A stretch of DNA of 64,000 bases from Cucumis sativus (taxonomy: Eukaryota; Streptophyta; Magnoliopsida; Cucurbitales; Cucurbitaceae): assembly GCF_000004075.3 (NCBI RefSeq), contig NC_026660.2, positions 21,827,498-21,891,497 on the forward strand. The letters are read 5' to 3'. This document shows positions 1 to 12,112 of this stretch, piece after piece. The first letter of the stretch is position 1. Each line of letters opens with the position of its first letter. A model generated the notes under the pieces. It saw nothing but the letters and a program-made list of their open reading frames with translations. It searched no databases and had not been told where the DNA came from. The position numbers and the translations under genes are program-made.

Positions 1-486
1 GTCATTTGATATTACTATTTACTTGTTATATTTGTGGTATCGGCAATATGCAAAAAGAAGAAGTATCATGAATTGTTTTTTCTAAATATTTTTGTTATCT
101 TCTGCAATTTTTTTTTTATATTACCCTTTTTATTTATTTGGATTATAGTTTATTGTTTGGTTGAAATTAAACCTAAAGTACTTAAATATACATATTTATT
201 ATATAATTTTATTTTTCCTTTTTGGAAAAGTTTATTTTATACTTAAAATTGTTGTATAGAATTTAATTGATAATTTAATGCGATGAGGATGACGTTATTT
301 TCCTTTGTCTACTTTGAAGCTTTGGAATAGATAATGAAAACGAAACTTCTACCTCCTCTTCTTCTCCAAGTGGCAATATTATAATAACATCTTTTTCTTT
401 CATTTTATTATTATCACCTTTTTTCTCTTTCACTCATAAATTTTTTTAGAGAATTTAAATTTTACAAGCTATAGAATAATAAATTA

Positions 487-805
487 AAATATTTACAAGT
501 TATAGCAAAATTTTGATAGTCTTCTATCATTAGAACACATTAATCACTATCAATGATAAAATTTGCTATAAGTTGTAAATATTTTGTAAAATTTGCTATT
601 TTTGAAAATTCTTATAAATTAAATGTCATTCTTTTGTTTAACAAACTTAATTCAATTACTATAAAGATAAATTATAAAAAATAGCAAATTTTACAATATA
701 TATATATAACAAAACTTTCAGATTCTATCAATAATGATATTAATAGTCACTGATATGCTTCTATCAATGATATTAATAGACAGTGATAGAAGTCTATCAA
801 TCAAG
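487..805. repeat. Palindromic MITE-like repeat ('tagcaaaatttt / tctatcaatgatag' family)
   Basis: Bases 487-514 (aaaatatttacaa followed by gttatagcaaaatttt) recur as a near-perfect reverse complement at about 556-586, giving a roughly 100-bp hairpin with arms near 28 bp. Further on, 718-802 alternates 'tctatcaat' and its complement several times. Shorter relatives occur at about 23480-23515, 34380-34500 and 49020-49060; for example the block 'ttgctatat.cttaattatt' is shared by 23495 and 34462. I recall this kind of repeat as abundant in cucurbit genomes, which is one reason for the taxonomic guess. It is non-coding. Confidence 0.6.
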
Positions 806-3800
806 TTTAAGCCTCCTTGCCATGTGAATAATCCTATACTGATTATTTTCTTTTGCTAAAAAAACTGCCTAAATTTCTTATTAATGCATTCATTTTGTAT
901 TTAGTTATATTTGGTGATATAATAAAAATACTCATCCCTTAAATATGTTGATGTCAAATCTATTAATAAGGATAAACATGTATAAAAGTATTGACATGTC
1001 AACAAAAAAATTTAAAACTTCATCACGAACATTTTGTTTTTATCAAAGAAGGCGTTTTGGATACAAGTCATCCTAACATTATAATAATAATTATAATAAT
1101 AATCTCTTGCTCCAATAATTAGTATTTGTAATTTATATTATTTTTTTAAATACAAAGTTTATTATATATTTTTTTAAATTAAAATAATTTATACTTCAAA
1201 AAAATTAAAATAATCTATACTAGAAATATAAACTATTGTTATTGTAATTCGAGTATAGTAATTTAAACCTTATTTTACTAGTATTTTAAATGAGTCAACC
1301 TTCCTTCCATTTTGAATAATTACCAACAAAATTCATTTGGTGTAAAAATGTATTTGCCAAACTTTGGGACACATTATGTAAATGGTCAATTTCCCATAGG
1401 CTATTGAGATTGAAAGCAATCTAACGTCAAATCAAGTGATAAATACAAAAATTCAACAGTACCTTAAATTCTAAAAAAAAACAAAAAAAAAAAAAATTAC
1501 AAATTCCATCAATTTTTTTAACTTAATTAACATCTATCTTTCTTTCTTTCTTTTTCTAATAAGCACAAACAATTACGACCTTGACACTCCGAGAAATTTG
1601 GATGTTAAGTAAAAGGCAATTCTAGAGCTACTATGTTTTGCCACCACATGAGCAACATGATTCTAGTCTATGTGCATGACACAAAAAGATCGATAATAAA
1701 GAAAAGGACGAAGTCATGCATCATATATATATTCAAAATCAATTCTAGAACCTCTAAAGATGGTTCCAAAAAAAAAAAGGTTAATCGTGTTGGTTGAATC
1801 CGACTATAATAAGAAAACAATAAATCATTCATCTAGGATTTATATTTTTCATTCTTCTTGAAAAAAACAATAAATCAAGCTATGTATATACACACTCTTT
1901 TTAATTTTATTTATATATATGTAAGTATTTGGATGAGTTTTCATAAACCTTCACTAATTTTATGCAACAAACCCATCTAACCCTATAATATTTAAGTGTT
2001 ATAAAAACTCTTAAGATATTAAAATACTAGATATAGTTGGACACCAACGAACACTTATACACATATAACTCTTATATTCCCAACAAGTCCTTCATGTTTA
2101 AAACCATATTTATAGTTACTATTAAAACAATAACGGTATTTAAGTATTAAAAAGTGGGCACATTGGAAGAGAAAATTAGTATAGTATGAGAGAATTAGGA
2201 AAAGTTGACGAAAGGAAGAGAAGTTTAAATCGTGGAATTAAGGCATCCATTCATTCACAATTCTAAAGAGATAGGGTAATGCATATCTGCCAGCCAACTT
2301 CATCATTCACATTTCTCTTTGGATTTTTTTTTGATATATATATATATGTAAGTTATAATAATAATATAAATAAATAAAATAAAATAATAATAAATCTTGG
2401 GTTGTAGGGAAAATTCCAAAATATTCCCATTTTCATTTATACAATACTTCACAACCCATCATCCATCTCGAGATTACTCAAAGATACGACCGTATAGAAT
2501 GTTTGCCTTGTATATATATTTGCAAATTTGTAAGTTGTCGACAAAAGTTGTAGTAGAATATAAGTTGATTAAATGATGATTTGACATCTTGCAAATTTTC
2601 AGTACTAGAAGACTACAGTGGACCTTCGACCTCATGTTGTTTTTTAGATATTGTCGTGATATAATGTAAAATATGAATGATAATAGTATCGATTTTATTA
2701 TCCGATATTGAAGTTTTTTAAAGTTAACGAACATAAAACACGTGGATCAAAGAGGATATTTGGGACCCATGAAAAAAATATATGTTGATGATGTCAAAGA
2801 GGAAAGACAAAGTTGGTGATGCAGTGATTTGTATTGCTCTTTCTTTTAGAAAAAAATAAATAAAAGATTTAGGGTTTTGTTATTGTTTTCTAAAATCATG
2901 TGAAAATGATTTTGAATTTTGTAATTGATTTTCCCAATAAAATCTTTCAATTATTTCTTCCAATCAAAGTATTTGGAAAATGGTGTCCACCAAAGTTATT
3001 TTTTTTATTTGATCCAATCCAATCCACTCTTCCATTGTACCACTAATGTATCTCCACGTGTGATTTTGAATTTATTATTTATTTATTTATTCAATTATTT
3101 ATTATTATTAATTTGCAAAAAAGAGCCCATACTATTAGATATTTTGTATTGCACCAAAGAAAGACAATAATGATTAAATAATATTAAGAGAGTTGTAGAA
3201 ATCTTTTCTTTTATATATATATATATATATTAATGTGAATTAATAAATAAGAAATCATTGCAAGTCCAACCCATAAACTTGGGAGAAAGAAACAAATTCA
3301 CTTGAAATATGATTTGATATTATATATATATTGAATATAACAGTTTAACATTGTGATAAAGAAATGTTAAAAATATTATTTTGGTTTCATTCTTTAATTT
3401 TGTTCCATTTTAGTTTCTTAGTATTTGTAATTCACTAATTTTAGTGGTTATATTTTGAATTTATTTTAATAGTTTCAAATATTCTAATAATTAAAAGTAA
3501 TAGAAAACAAATCATTCAAATAATATAAAAAACCATGGAAATTTATTTCAATAATAATAACAAATGGGTTAATGGAATTGAGATGAAGGACTTTTTTGTT
3601 TTGAAATTTCACTTTTTACGAGGGATGGGAATTTGCTTACTTGATGGTTAAGAATAAGAATTTATAAAGCAATGTGTGTATTTATTAAGCTATTGAAAAT
3701 AAAAGTTCCACTATGATCTTCTCAAAGTATGCAAAAAGCTCAAATGTTATATCACAATTAATTTTTGATATATATTTCGAACTTTTCAACAATTTTCTCT

Positions 3801-4869
3801 CTTTTATTTCCCCTTTTGGAAAGTGAAAAAATCATTATTATTATACATTTGGTAATCAATCTAAAAATAGTGATTCCAACAAAAGCAATAATGCCATTCT
3901 CTTTTTTATCTCATGAAGATTAACCAATTTCATTTAAATTATTTTGCACATAATAGTTGCTTTGTTGTATTGTTGTAGTCCATCATTAATTATTAAAACT
4001 ATGTGCTACAAGTTAAATGTTTTACTCATTAAAGAAAAAGAAAGGAAATGAATTGTTACCCTATAAAGTTATATAGATAGCTTTTGAAAGTATTATGTTA
4101 TTTCATAAATGGTTATGAACTTTTTATGATAACACTTCCATAATTATCGCTATCATAATTAGTGTTTTCTTAGTACGAATTGAAACAAGAGATTTGAATA
4201 GTATCAGTTAATACTATCGTGATAAGCTGCTTTTTTAACAATTAATATTATCTCTTTATTCGTTATTTAACAACTGATAGCATTAATAAATGTTAGAAAT
4301 ATAGCTTTTGTCTATGTGTTTTAAAGCTATATCAATTTTAGTTCCTCTAGTTTCAAGTATTTAATTTGAGATTTTCTACTTTTAATAAATCATAGTTTGT
4401 TTATTATACAGATAGACACAAATGGTAGTTTATTTTGATTTATCGTGGTCCATCGTAGATAGACGATGATATTCTGCTATATTTTGGTTCATTTTGTTAT
4501 ATTTAAAAACTGTTATTATTATTATTTTTTAACCAATTTCACTAGAAATCGACTTCAATGGACTAAATTGATCAAAATTTAACGTTCGAAAAGAACAAAA
4601 ATTGAAAAAAAATCCCAAAATTAAATACCAAAATGACATTTTAACCATAAAAAATAGCCTTGTTCTTAAGGAAAGATGATGAAACGATGTCTAATTAAAT
4701 CTAGGGTTAACCAAATGAAAACACAATTTATACAAACCTTACTCGAATGGTTAGAGGTTCAAATTTTCATACCTCCTCGTGTGAGAAAAAAGATTATTCT
4801 AAATATTTTGATTAGTACTGCATTATTATAAGATGAATGATCAATAAACATCTAGAACAGACAAATGAT

Positions 4870-4911
4870 ATTTGGAAAACACAAAAGGACATTTGGAAAA
4901 CACAAAAGAGA
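4870..4911. repeat. 21-bp tandem duplication
   Basis: The unit 'atttggaaaacacaaaagga' is present twice head to tail, starting at 4870 and 4891; the second copy diverges at its last bases. It lies in gene-free DNA and has no obvious role. Confidence 0.75.
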
Positions 4912-5246
4912 AAGGTTAGAAAGACCTTTTAGGTGAATTTTCTGTGAAAGAAAAAGAAAAACCCACTTCCTAGTGTCCTTCATACCTTCACTTCATTCTT
5001 TGGCTTTTAATTTAATGGCAAAAACACAAATATCTTTTATATATTTTGTCTTTCTTTCCTATTACCAATCAATATATCTCTTTTGCTCTTTTTTTCTTTT
5101 CTTTTTCCTTAAATCTGAAAGTAAGGGAGGAAATGTTTTCAAAAGAGAAGTAAAGAGAAAAAAAATACATTGTCTTGATTTTCCAATAATCATGGACCAG
5201 ATGTTCTCACACCACAACATTTATATTATATATATATACATAAAAC

Positions 5247-5711
5247 TAAGGGTTTAAAAAGAATTTGATTCACCCAATCCAACCCATGCATTTGGATTGA
5301 GTTATCAACTAATTTGAATTGGGTTGGTTTATGAATTCACCCAAATAATTCAACTCAATCTAACTTCTTCTTAAATTTAATATATATATATTTTCATTTA
5401 TTTTAGTTTTATTACTTTCTTTAATAATTTCTTTTAGCAAAATTTCATTACATAAACCGAAATTGAATCTATTTATAGAAATAGTTAAATCATTCTATGT
5501 ATTGCTAGTTTACTTTTTCTTAAGATAAAAGTTTAAATTACTAACTCAAATAACCCAAACCAATCTAACCCAAATGTTTCTTGGTTGGGTTTGGTTGAGT
5601 TCATTTTCTTTAATAAGGGTTAATTATTTGAGTTAACAGAATTTAACACCCAAACAATTGGTCTATAAAAACCCTAAACCCAACTCAATCTAACCCATGA
5701 ACACCCCTTAA
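5247..5711. mobile_element. Small non-autonomous element, 'acccaacccaa / gggtgttc' type
   Basis: This roughly 460-bp stretch is dense in 'cccaatccaaccc', 'gggttggtt' and 'acccaactcaatctaaccc' blocks in both orientations. It runs from 'ctaagggttt' at the left to 'gaacacccctta' at the right, imperfect terminal inverted repeats. It has no coding capacity. The 'gggtgttcatgggttggg' signature is familiar from dispersed non-coding plant elements; the superfamily is not clear. Fragments with a similar flavour lie at about 16450-16540 and 24830-24960. Confidence 0.45.
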
Positions 5712-7065
5712 AAAATCAAATATACACCGATATAAACACATTCTCTCATATTTAAATTTTTTAAAAAGTTTGGAAGCATCTAACACAATAAGAAAGTTTA
5801 AAAAAATTGTAGATAATATATATACTTTTACTTATTATTAGAAAAATTTGCAAAAAAAAAAAAAAAAACATCCTTAAGTACGGTGTCAGTAGATTCTAAA
5901 ACTAAAACTTATATAATTGTTACAATTTTTTCAATTATATAAATTTGAAGTTCTAAATTTTTTAATTTGATAGTTTGGAAATATAATTACAACAATCACT
6001 GATTGTTTAAGAATATGCTAACCCTAAAAATGTCAAAAATAATAAAAACCTGTTAAAAAATTAGAATACTAGAAACATATTCAAGCACACAAATAAATAA
6101 AACAAAACTCACGAAACCAATAGCATATTTTATTGTTTAGAAACGTATTAAACACAAGCTAAAAGTCCAAAACGAAACTTCATAATCATTTTTCTTTACC
6201 TGCAGCCTCATATTTCATTTCAATCAAAATAATAATTAACAATAATTTTTTTATAAAAAAATGGTTTGGTGGAGCTGATTTTGTGAGACAATAATTCAAA
6301 AGGAAGTTCTTAAAGTGGATTAAAGGGGGGCACACCAAATGGTCAATTTTTCCATCCAACACAAAGAGAAACCACAATTCTTAAATCCTAGGGCGCCCCT
6401 TCTTAGTTGTGGTTTAATCTAATGCACCACCCACACACCACCACAATAATCTATCATTTTCCTACTACTCACACTAATTAAGCCCATGGTCTCATATAGC
6501 TAAACAAATAATACTTCTCTAGATTCAAATGAACCAAAAAAAAAAGGGATGGACCCTTCCCTCCAAAGGCTTGGAGATTCAATCAATATGCAAAAACAAC
6601 ACCAGCAAAATTACTTTCACAAGGGAAGTAAGATTCTTCACAACCAAAATCTCTAGATGACATTTGTAACAAAGATTCAAAAAGTTTCTTGAACTGCAAA
6701 AGGGAATCAAAATTTAAAGTTGAAATCAATATTCAAACCTGAAACTTATTCTATCAGTTCGGTAAATTAATTCTTTTTCTTTTTTAAATCTTTTTTGGTA
6801 AAAGGGGAGATTATCTATCATTGAGACAATAGACAGAAGACACTTACAATACATGTCATTAGAAACTCTACTACTTTGTCACACTTGGAACAACATCAAC
6901 CGAGAAAGACTCTCCCCCCCTAGCCACAAAATTGCACCAATTACATAGAAGATAGCAGGAACTGCCGACTTGTGGCGGGGTGGGAATGTGGAAAGCTGGT
7001 GAGATGGGGGAGGAGGATGCAAATATTAATAATCAAATGAAAGAAGTGTAAATATGTATGAATTA

Positions 7066-10000
7066 TCAGGTTTTTCCAGTTGAAATGCCTGGACTTCCCT
7101 GTGAGATTGTGCTATGTGCTGAGAGACTGAACCGCCGCACCCACCCCTTTTCTGAACATTGCTGGTGATGTACATACATTTCTAACAATTGCAACGAAGA
7201 GAAGGCACTTGTATTTGTATCCCTTGCATAGTGCAACAGCCTACACACTATTGTATTGCCAGGGGATGTGCGAGTGAGATTCACCGTGATTTTTGTTGTT
7301 TTTACTCTCTGATCTTTGGAAGATGATGGTTCTAGTGAATTGCTCCTACAATTCCTCTCCGCATCATTTCTGCAATATGCACGGCATTTCTGTTATCACA
7401 CTTTCTATCTATAATTATGCAAAGATATGCACAGAAAACACTAGGTATCCTAACATTCCATTTAACAATTAGTAAATGATCCTTTTCTAATAAATCGAAT
7501 CTGTATATATTAGTACGCTTTGCTATGGTCGTTTGATTTGTTTGGTTGCTTTCCAAATAGTTGCATAATCTTGTTGGGTGAACCTGCCTAGCCCCATGGG
7601 GAATTGAAGAGGAAAAATGTCATCCGTCGTTCCCTAAGACTGAGTTGAGATGGTGCATTGACTACCCAGGGAAGGACATGGCTTACTGAGCTAGGCGTTA
7701 ACCGCACCAACATGCATGTCATGGCACTGCCGTACATACACATTTCAAGAGGAAAAACATACAAATATTGGAAGGTCTTGTTAGCTAAAAGATTGAATGA
7801 AATCCTCACACCCCCAAACACTTTGGTCCCTATCAATCAAAGAAAGTATCGGCCAAGAAGTCTACCACCCAACTTTTTCACCAACAATCCCACCCACCTA
7901 GTCTTTTCATGTGTTCCAATTGAAGAAATATCTAGGCGATGATGGCATGGTCTTACAACCATACCAGTTATAGATCACTTCAAGAGGATGGTTGAGCTAG
8001 AGAAAGTATTGGGTCTTTGCAAGAATCCATTTTTATTATGACAAGAGCACACTCCTTGTCGAGACGATGTAAAGACCCAGTTCCCCTAATTCCACCCTGA
8101 GTACAAAGGCTGGTCAGGCATGTTTGTCAGTTAACTAGTTATATTTTGAGAATTTAGCAGGAGGGAGAGTTAACGCATAAGTTTCAACTTTTAGTGTTAA
8201 GGCCCTCTCTCCAAAAGATTGTGAACTTTGTACAGATTCATTCAGACTTTTCAATCACTTTTCGAATAGTGGGGATAGATAGATACCATAAACCAATACA
8301 GATTCATTCAGACAAAACCCATCTTAATATCATAATATCAAAGTAAACTGACCTCGTTTCCTTTTAAGTTCTTCCTCAAGCTCCTCTTTCCATTTCCTTT
8401 GTCTTTCAGAGAAACTGCAGGCATGTTTGTTTTCCATTATTCTCTGTTAAATTAACTCTTACCACAAATAAGTATACATACTAGGCAATAAATTTCAACC
8501 TTAGTGTGGAAGAGTCTGGCTGGTTTTGAAGTAATTTGTTCCATTCCCCAAGTTGAGGTGACTGAATTTCCTGCAGAGCTCGATCTTGCAATATACTAGC
8601 TTGTTTTATACGGCTCTGACGGCTAGAATAGTTACCAACATCAACTGATGAGAGTCTTTTACCACGCAGCTTACTTGGTGATCCACATTTGGGAGGCAAT
8701 TTCAAAAAATTAGATACACTTTTGATATTCTCAATTCCAACTGTTCCTATGGCATTAGCTGCATTAACTGTGCTGCGGAACTCTTCGTATAAAGGTGTTT
8801 GGAGCTTCTTCAGTTCTAGAGCCTAAGAATAAATATTAATTATGATGTAAGAAACACCATGCTGCATCGTGCAAGCTTAATAAAGAATTCAATAATTCCA
8901 TCAGTCAGAAATATCTTGGAGAACAGAAGTACCTTCTCATCCAGGAAGGCTTTAATCTTTGATTCTGTAACCTCTTCATCATCCTCAGCTGCTGATTGAC
9001 CACATGGAAAAGTGGAGTCGTTCCCCTTGACAGTTTGGACGCTGGACAACTCCATCAGATTGCCTCCCAACTCTGAACTCTCATCCAAGTCATCAGTGGG
9101 TTCACACATAGGATTGAAACTCTGGTAAAAATGAAAAGATGCTCATTCTTCTTGGTGTTATTAAAAACAATAAATAGCAAAATCAGAGAATCAAAATACC
9201 TTATTCAAATCATTTGATGATATAATAGAATTGTACTTCATTGATGAAGTAGCAAACAGATCTTTATCATCTATCTGGCACATGTCATCCTCAAAATTGC
9301 TCGAGCCCCAGTTGGACCGTGACCCATAGTTCCCAGAAAATACAGAAGAGCACCTCAAGCTACCCATTTCACAAATATCCTTCAGTCCCTCACAGGTTGA
9401 ACGTAGGATTGTAGACTTTTTCCTGCACGTGGCCAACAAAAATCATCATCAGTCTCTAGTGCACAGTTTGACAGTGAGCAACAACAGTTATCAACTAAAC
9501 CCAGAAATTTAACAATAGTCAATTAAGGTCCTTACAGATCATTAGAGTTCAGCCTAGAATCAGCCATTTGTTTCCCAGATTCCTGCAGTTGCACCGATGT
9601 TAAGATAGGATGGTAAAACCATTGAAGGAACTAAAGTTACACAGCAATTATACATACCATAGAAGAGGCACGGACTGCTGCAATAGGTTCTTGGTACTCA
9701 CATGAGACAAATGGATGCTATAAATTCAAAGAAAATGGGTCAGAATAGAGCTACTTTCTCAAACAAAGAATAAATACTAGTCTTGTCACAAGGAGTTGGG
9801 GAGTAGGACTTGAGGGGAGTGGAGTTGTGAACTCTATTCCTTGTTTAGCCAAGGAGATTGTGGGTCCCACAACTACAAACATTAATTTTATGTTTTTACA
9901 CCATGGGCCCAAAAGTTCACAACTCTCTGTACTTCATAATGCCGTGGAGTTCATTATTCCACTCCTTGCCCCCAATGTCCCGTAAATAATTCAGATATAC

Positions 10001-12112
10001 CTGCAGCAAGTCTGATGCAGTAGGCCGTGAGTTTGGTTCCCTGTGAGCATATTTGAACAGTTATAATTAGATGAAGTTAAACTAAACAGAGAACAGAGTA
10101 GATGTTTCAATCAATCTTATTGATGATGAAGCTATATTTGGCTCTTCCAGGGCAAAAAAATGTCTTATTGAACAGCAAAAGTTAGAGGTTTGAAAGTACT
10201 CTTGTAGACATTTTAACAGAAAGTCTTTAGCCTCAGCAGATAGATGCTCAGGAATGGGCGGATGGGACTTGGTATTCCCTATATGGAAAAGAGCAGCAAC
10301 CTGAAAATTACATTCGCTCAATTAATAAATTATTCGAAGAAAATGTAAGCACGTGCATATTAAAATAAATTCACTAACTAACCTCTTGATACTGTTGGCT
10401 CCATGGAGGTTTCCCTGTTGCCATTTCAATGACAGTACACCCCACACTCCATATATCAGCAGAGCTAAAACATCAAATTAAGAAGAACAAGGGTTGTACA
10501 CGTTAGTAGAGCTAAGACATCAAATTAAGAAGAACAAGGGTTGTACACGTTAGTTACTTAATAGGAAAACTTCATGTTTTTCTTCTACTACTTTTTTTAC
10601 ATCTCGATTATTTAAGAGAAGTTTTTAGCACATTTGCATATCTCCCATTCACTACAACATATTGGTCCACATCAATGACATGGTTTAGATTTCAACCCAT
10701 TCGTATTCTTCCTATGCATTAAAATATATGTCCATGTCAACGGCATGGAGTGAAAAGTGAAAGCCAATGAGACTGTTCATAATAGTATGACGATTCTTAC
10801 AAGCTATGTCCAGTCTGGAGAATAACTTCAGGAGCCATCCAATATGGAGTACCCTTCATTGATTTGGCTCCATTTATAGTAGCCTGCAGCATAAATGCAA
10901 ATTATTACGTTAAGATAGCTAATAATCAATTAAGATAACTAAATTAGATAGGCAATGGGCAATACCAGCTCAACCACTTTCTTGGATGCACCAAAATCTG
11001 CAAGTTTAATACACCCCTTATTGTCTACAAGAATATTTGCACCCTATGTCAAGCAGTACATCGTTCGGTTAATTTTTATTTTGAGAAAAAAAAAAAGAAA
11101 AGAAAATTAGAAGATTAAAAATTAAAATTCGTCCTCCTCAAAAAGGGGTTTCACTATCACCTTTATATCCCTATGCATGATGCCGTTTTTGTGAAGGTAC
11201 TCAAGCCCCAATAATAGCTGCTTCGTGTAGGTCTTTATAACCTAATTTAGAAGGGAAAAAAAACAATAACCATTAGCAAAATTTCAACATTAAATTTATC
11301 CTTCAATACTGAGAGGTTCAAATACTGTCGATACAAATATACAATCACTTACAGATTCAGGAAAAGACCCAAATTTCCCTAAGAGAGATGATATTGATCC
11401 TCCAGGAACAAATTCCAATAGAATATTTAATGAATCTTCCTCTCTAGCAGTTCCCAGATATCTCTAAAATCACAAGAAGGAAAATAAGGACGAAGCTACC
11501 ACAACTCAAGAATCAAAGATGAGAAGAATTCCACTTGCCACAATATTGGGGTGAGAAAGGTTCTTCAAAAGCCTCACTTCTTCCTCCAGCTCCCGTATGT
11601 GAGCCTGAATAATTATGTTAAACAGAAATGGTGAGAGTGTATTTCGGTGAATTCAATTCCAACAAAGAAAACTTCAAATTACTAAACGTTCTCACTTGGG
11701 CTTTCTCCCTTGAAGCACTATTAGCAGCAATTGAGACCTAAAACCGACGCAGAGGAATTTAAGAATCAAAATATCAAAATCGATTACAACTAAAAGAACT
11801 TGATAAACAAAATCCACAATAACTGACTTGTTTGACTGCAAGAAGCTCTCCAGAATCGAGATTCATTCCCATATAAACTCGACCAAAAGCACCACATCCA
11901 ATCAACTCTCCCTTACGCCACCAAATCGGAGGCGCATCTTCCTTTGCAACCGGAGGCAGAGCCCGGAGTGACTGCTTAGAGAACAGTCCATTTCGAGATT
12001 TACGGATGCTAGAGCCGATCTTCTCAACAAGGCCACCGAACCTCCCACCGTCGTCACCGTCGGGAGCTAGAAATACCAAGGATCGACGAACAGATCCGAA
12101 GAAATCTTGCAT
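7066..12112 (-). CDS. ANP3: NPK1/ANP-type MAP kinase kinase kinase (17 exons, 662 aa)
   Basis: A MEKK-like kinase that phosphorylates MAPKKs; in tobacco and Arabidopsis the family (with its kinesin activators) drives phragmoplast expansion in cytokinesis and acts in oxidative-stress and immune signalling. Exons on the minus strand: 12112-11828, 11737-11696, 11604-11539, 11463-11353, 11241-11161, 11043-10966, 10883-10801, 10464-10383, 10300-10200, 10040-10001, 9717-9658, 9582-9536, 9422-9200, 9121-8933, 8822-8500, 8414-8353, 7181-7066; 1989 nt in unbroken phase. The start is the conserved [14 protein letters not shown]. Visible: glycine loop GCGAFGRV at 72-79, catalytic Lys94 (AVKQ), HRD 191-193, DFG 211-213, APE 238-240, then the conserved acidic block [12 protein letters not shown] and the basic [14 protein letters not shown]. 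Intron 3 has a GC donor; exon 8 lies beside a duplicated splice site. The first 16 exons are secure. The last is placed by phase and 'REM', but its tail does not resemble the usual family end. ANP3 assignment rests partly on synteny. Confidence 0.93.
7182..8352. other. Oversized last intron of the NPK1-like gene, with unexplained insert
   Basis: At 1171 nt this is by far the longest intron of the gene; most others are about 80-330 nt. Between about 7560 and 8340 its composition is less AT-rich than neighbouring introns. It holds a 94-codon open frame at 7658-7942 (plus), which I do not recognise, and two copies of 'tacagattcattcagac' near 8232 and 8298. It may be an old insertion, or may contain a decayed or alternative 3' exon. 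No repeat ends are clear. Confidence 0.5.
9789..9983. mobile_element. Short inverted-repeat element in NPK1 intron 10
   Basis: About 195 bp in the 9718-10000 intron, GC-richer than the surroundings. The perfect inverted pair 'gagttgtgaact' (9822-9833) and 'agttcacaactc' (9914-9925) sits inside imperfect ends 'ggagttggggagtagga' and the complement of 'ccactccttgcccccaatgtcc'. It contains 'gggtccca' and 'gggccca'. This is the look of a hAT- or PIF-like MITE; there is no coding capacity and no clear target duplication was found. Confidence 0.55.
10461..10554. repeat. 47-bp tandem duplication across the intron 7/exon 8 border of the NPK1-like gene
   Basis: Bases 10461-10507 and 10508-10554 are two copies of one 47-bp unit with a single mismatch (agagctaaaa versus agagctaaga). 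In transcript sense the copy next to the exon carries the used acceptor TTTTAG followed by CTCT at 10464. The upstream copy carries an equally good TCTTAG followed by CTCT at 10511. Use of the upstream site would add 47 nt and shift the frame in the middle of the kinase domain. Confidence 0.9.

Larger units (their letters stand above)
1..7065. other. AT-rich gene-free spacer
   Basis: No open reading frame here looks like a plant protein; the longest are low-complexity and AT-driven. The stretch holds homopolymer and TA-rich tracts (a TA microsatellite at about 3212-3231), a palindromic repeat near 487-805, a short tandem duplication at 4870-4911 and an inverted-repeat-like element at about 5247-5711. 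The last part, roughly 6400-7065, probably contains the 3' UTR of the MAP kinase kinase kinase gene that ends at 7066 on the minus strand. Nothing else is supported. Confidence 0.7.

Noticed and set aside
487-586. Possible microRNA hairpin
   Set aside because: The arms are almost perfectly paired and very AT-rich, and relatives occur at several other places in the window, which fits a MITE rather than a conserved microRNA precursor.
4735-4800. tRNA-like phrase 'ggttagaggttcaaattttc'
   Set aside because: It resembles a B box of a tRNA-derived SINE, but I cannot find a matching A box, a tail or ends. Too weak to call a SINE or tRNA gene. Similar weak phrases near 14120 and 24695 were also dropped.
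7658-7942. 94-codon open frame inside the last NPK1 intron
   Set aside because: Composition is mixed enough to notice, but I recognise no domain and it is overlapped by an equally long frame on the other strand. Kept only as part of the unexplained intron insert.
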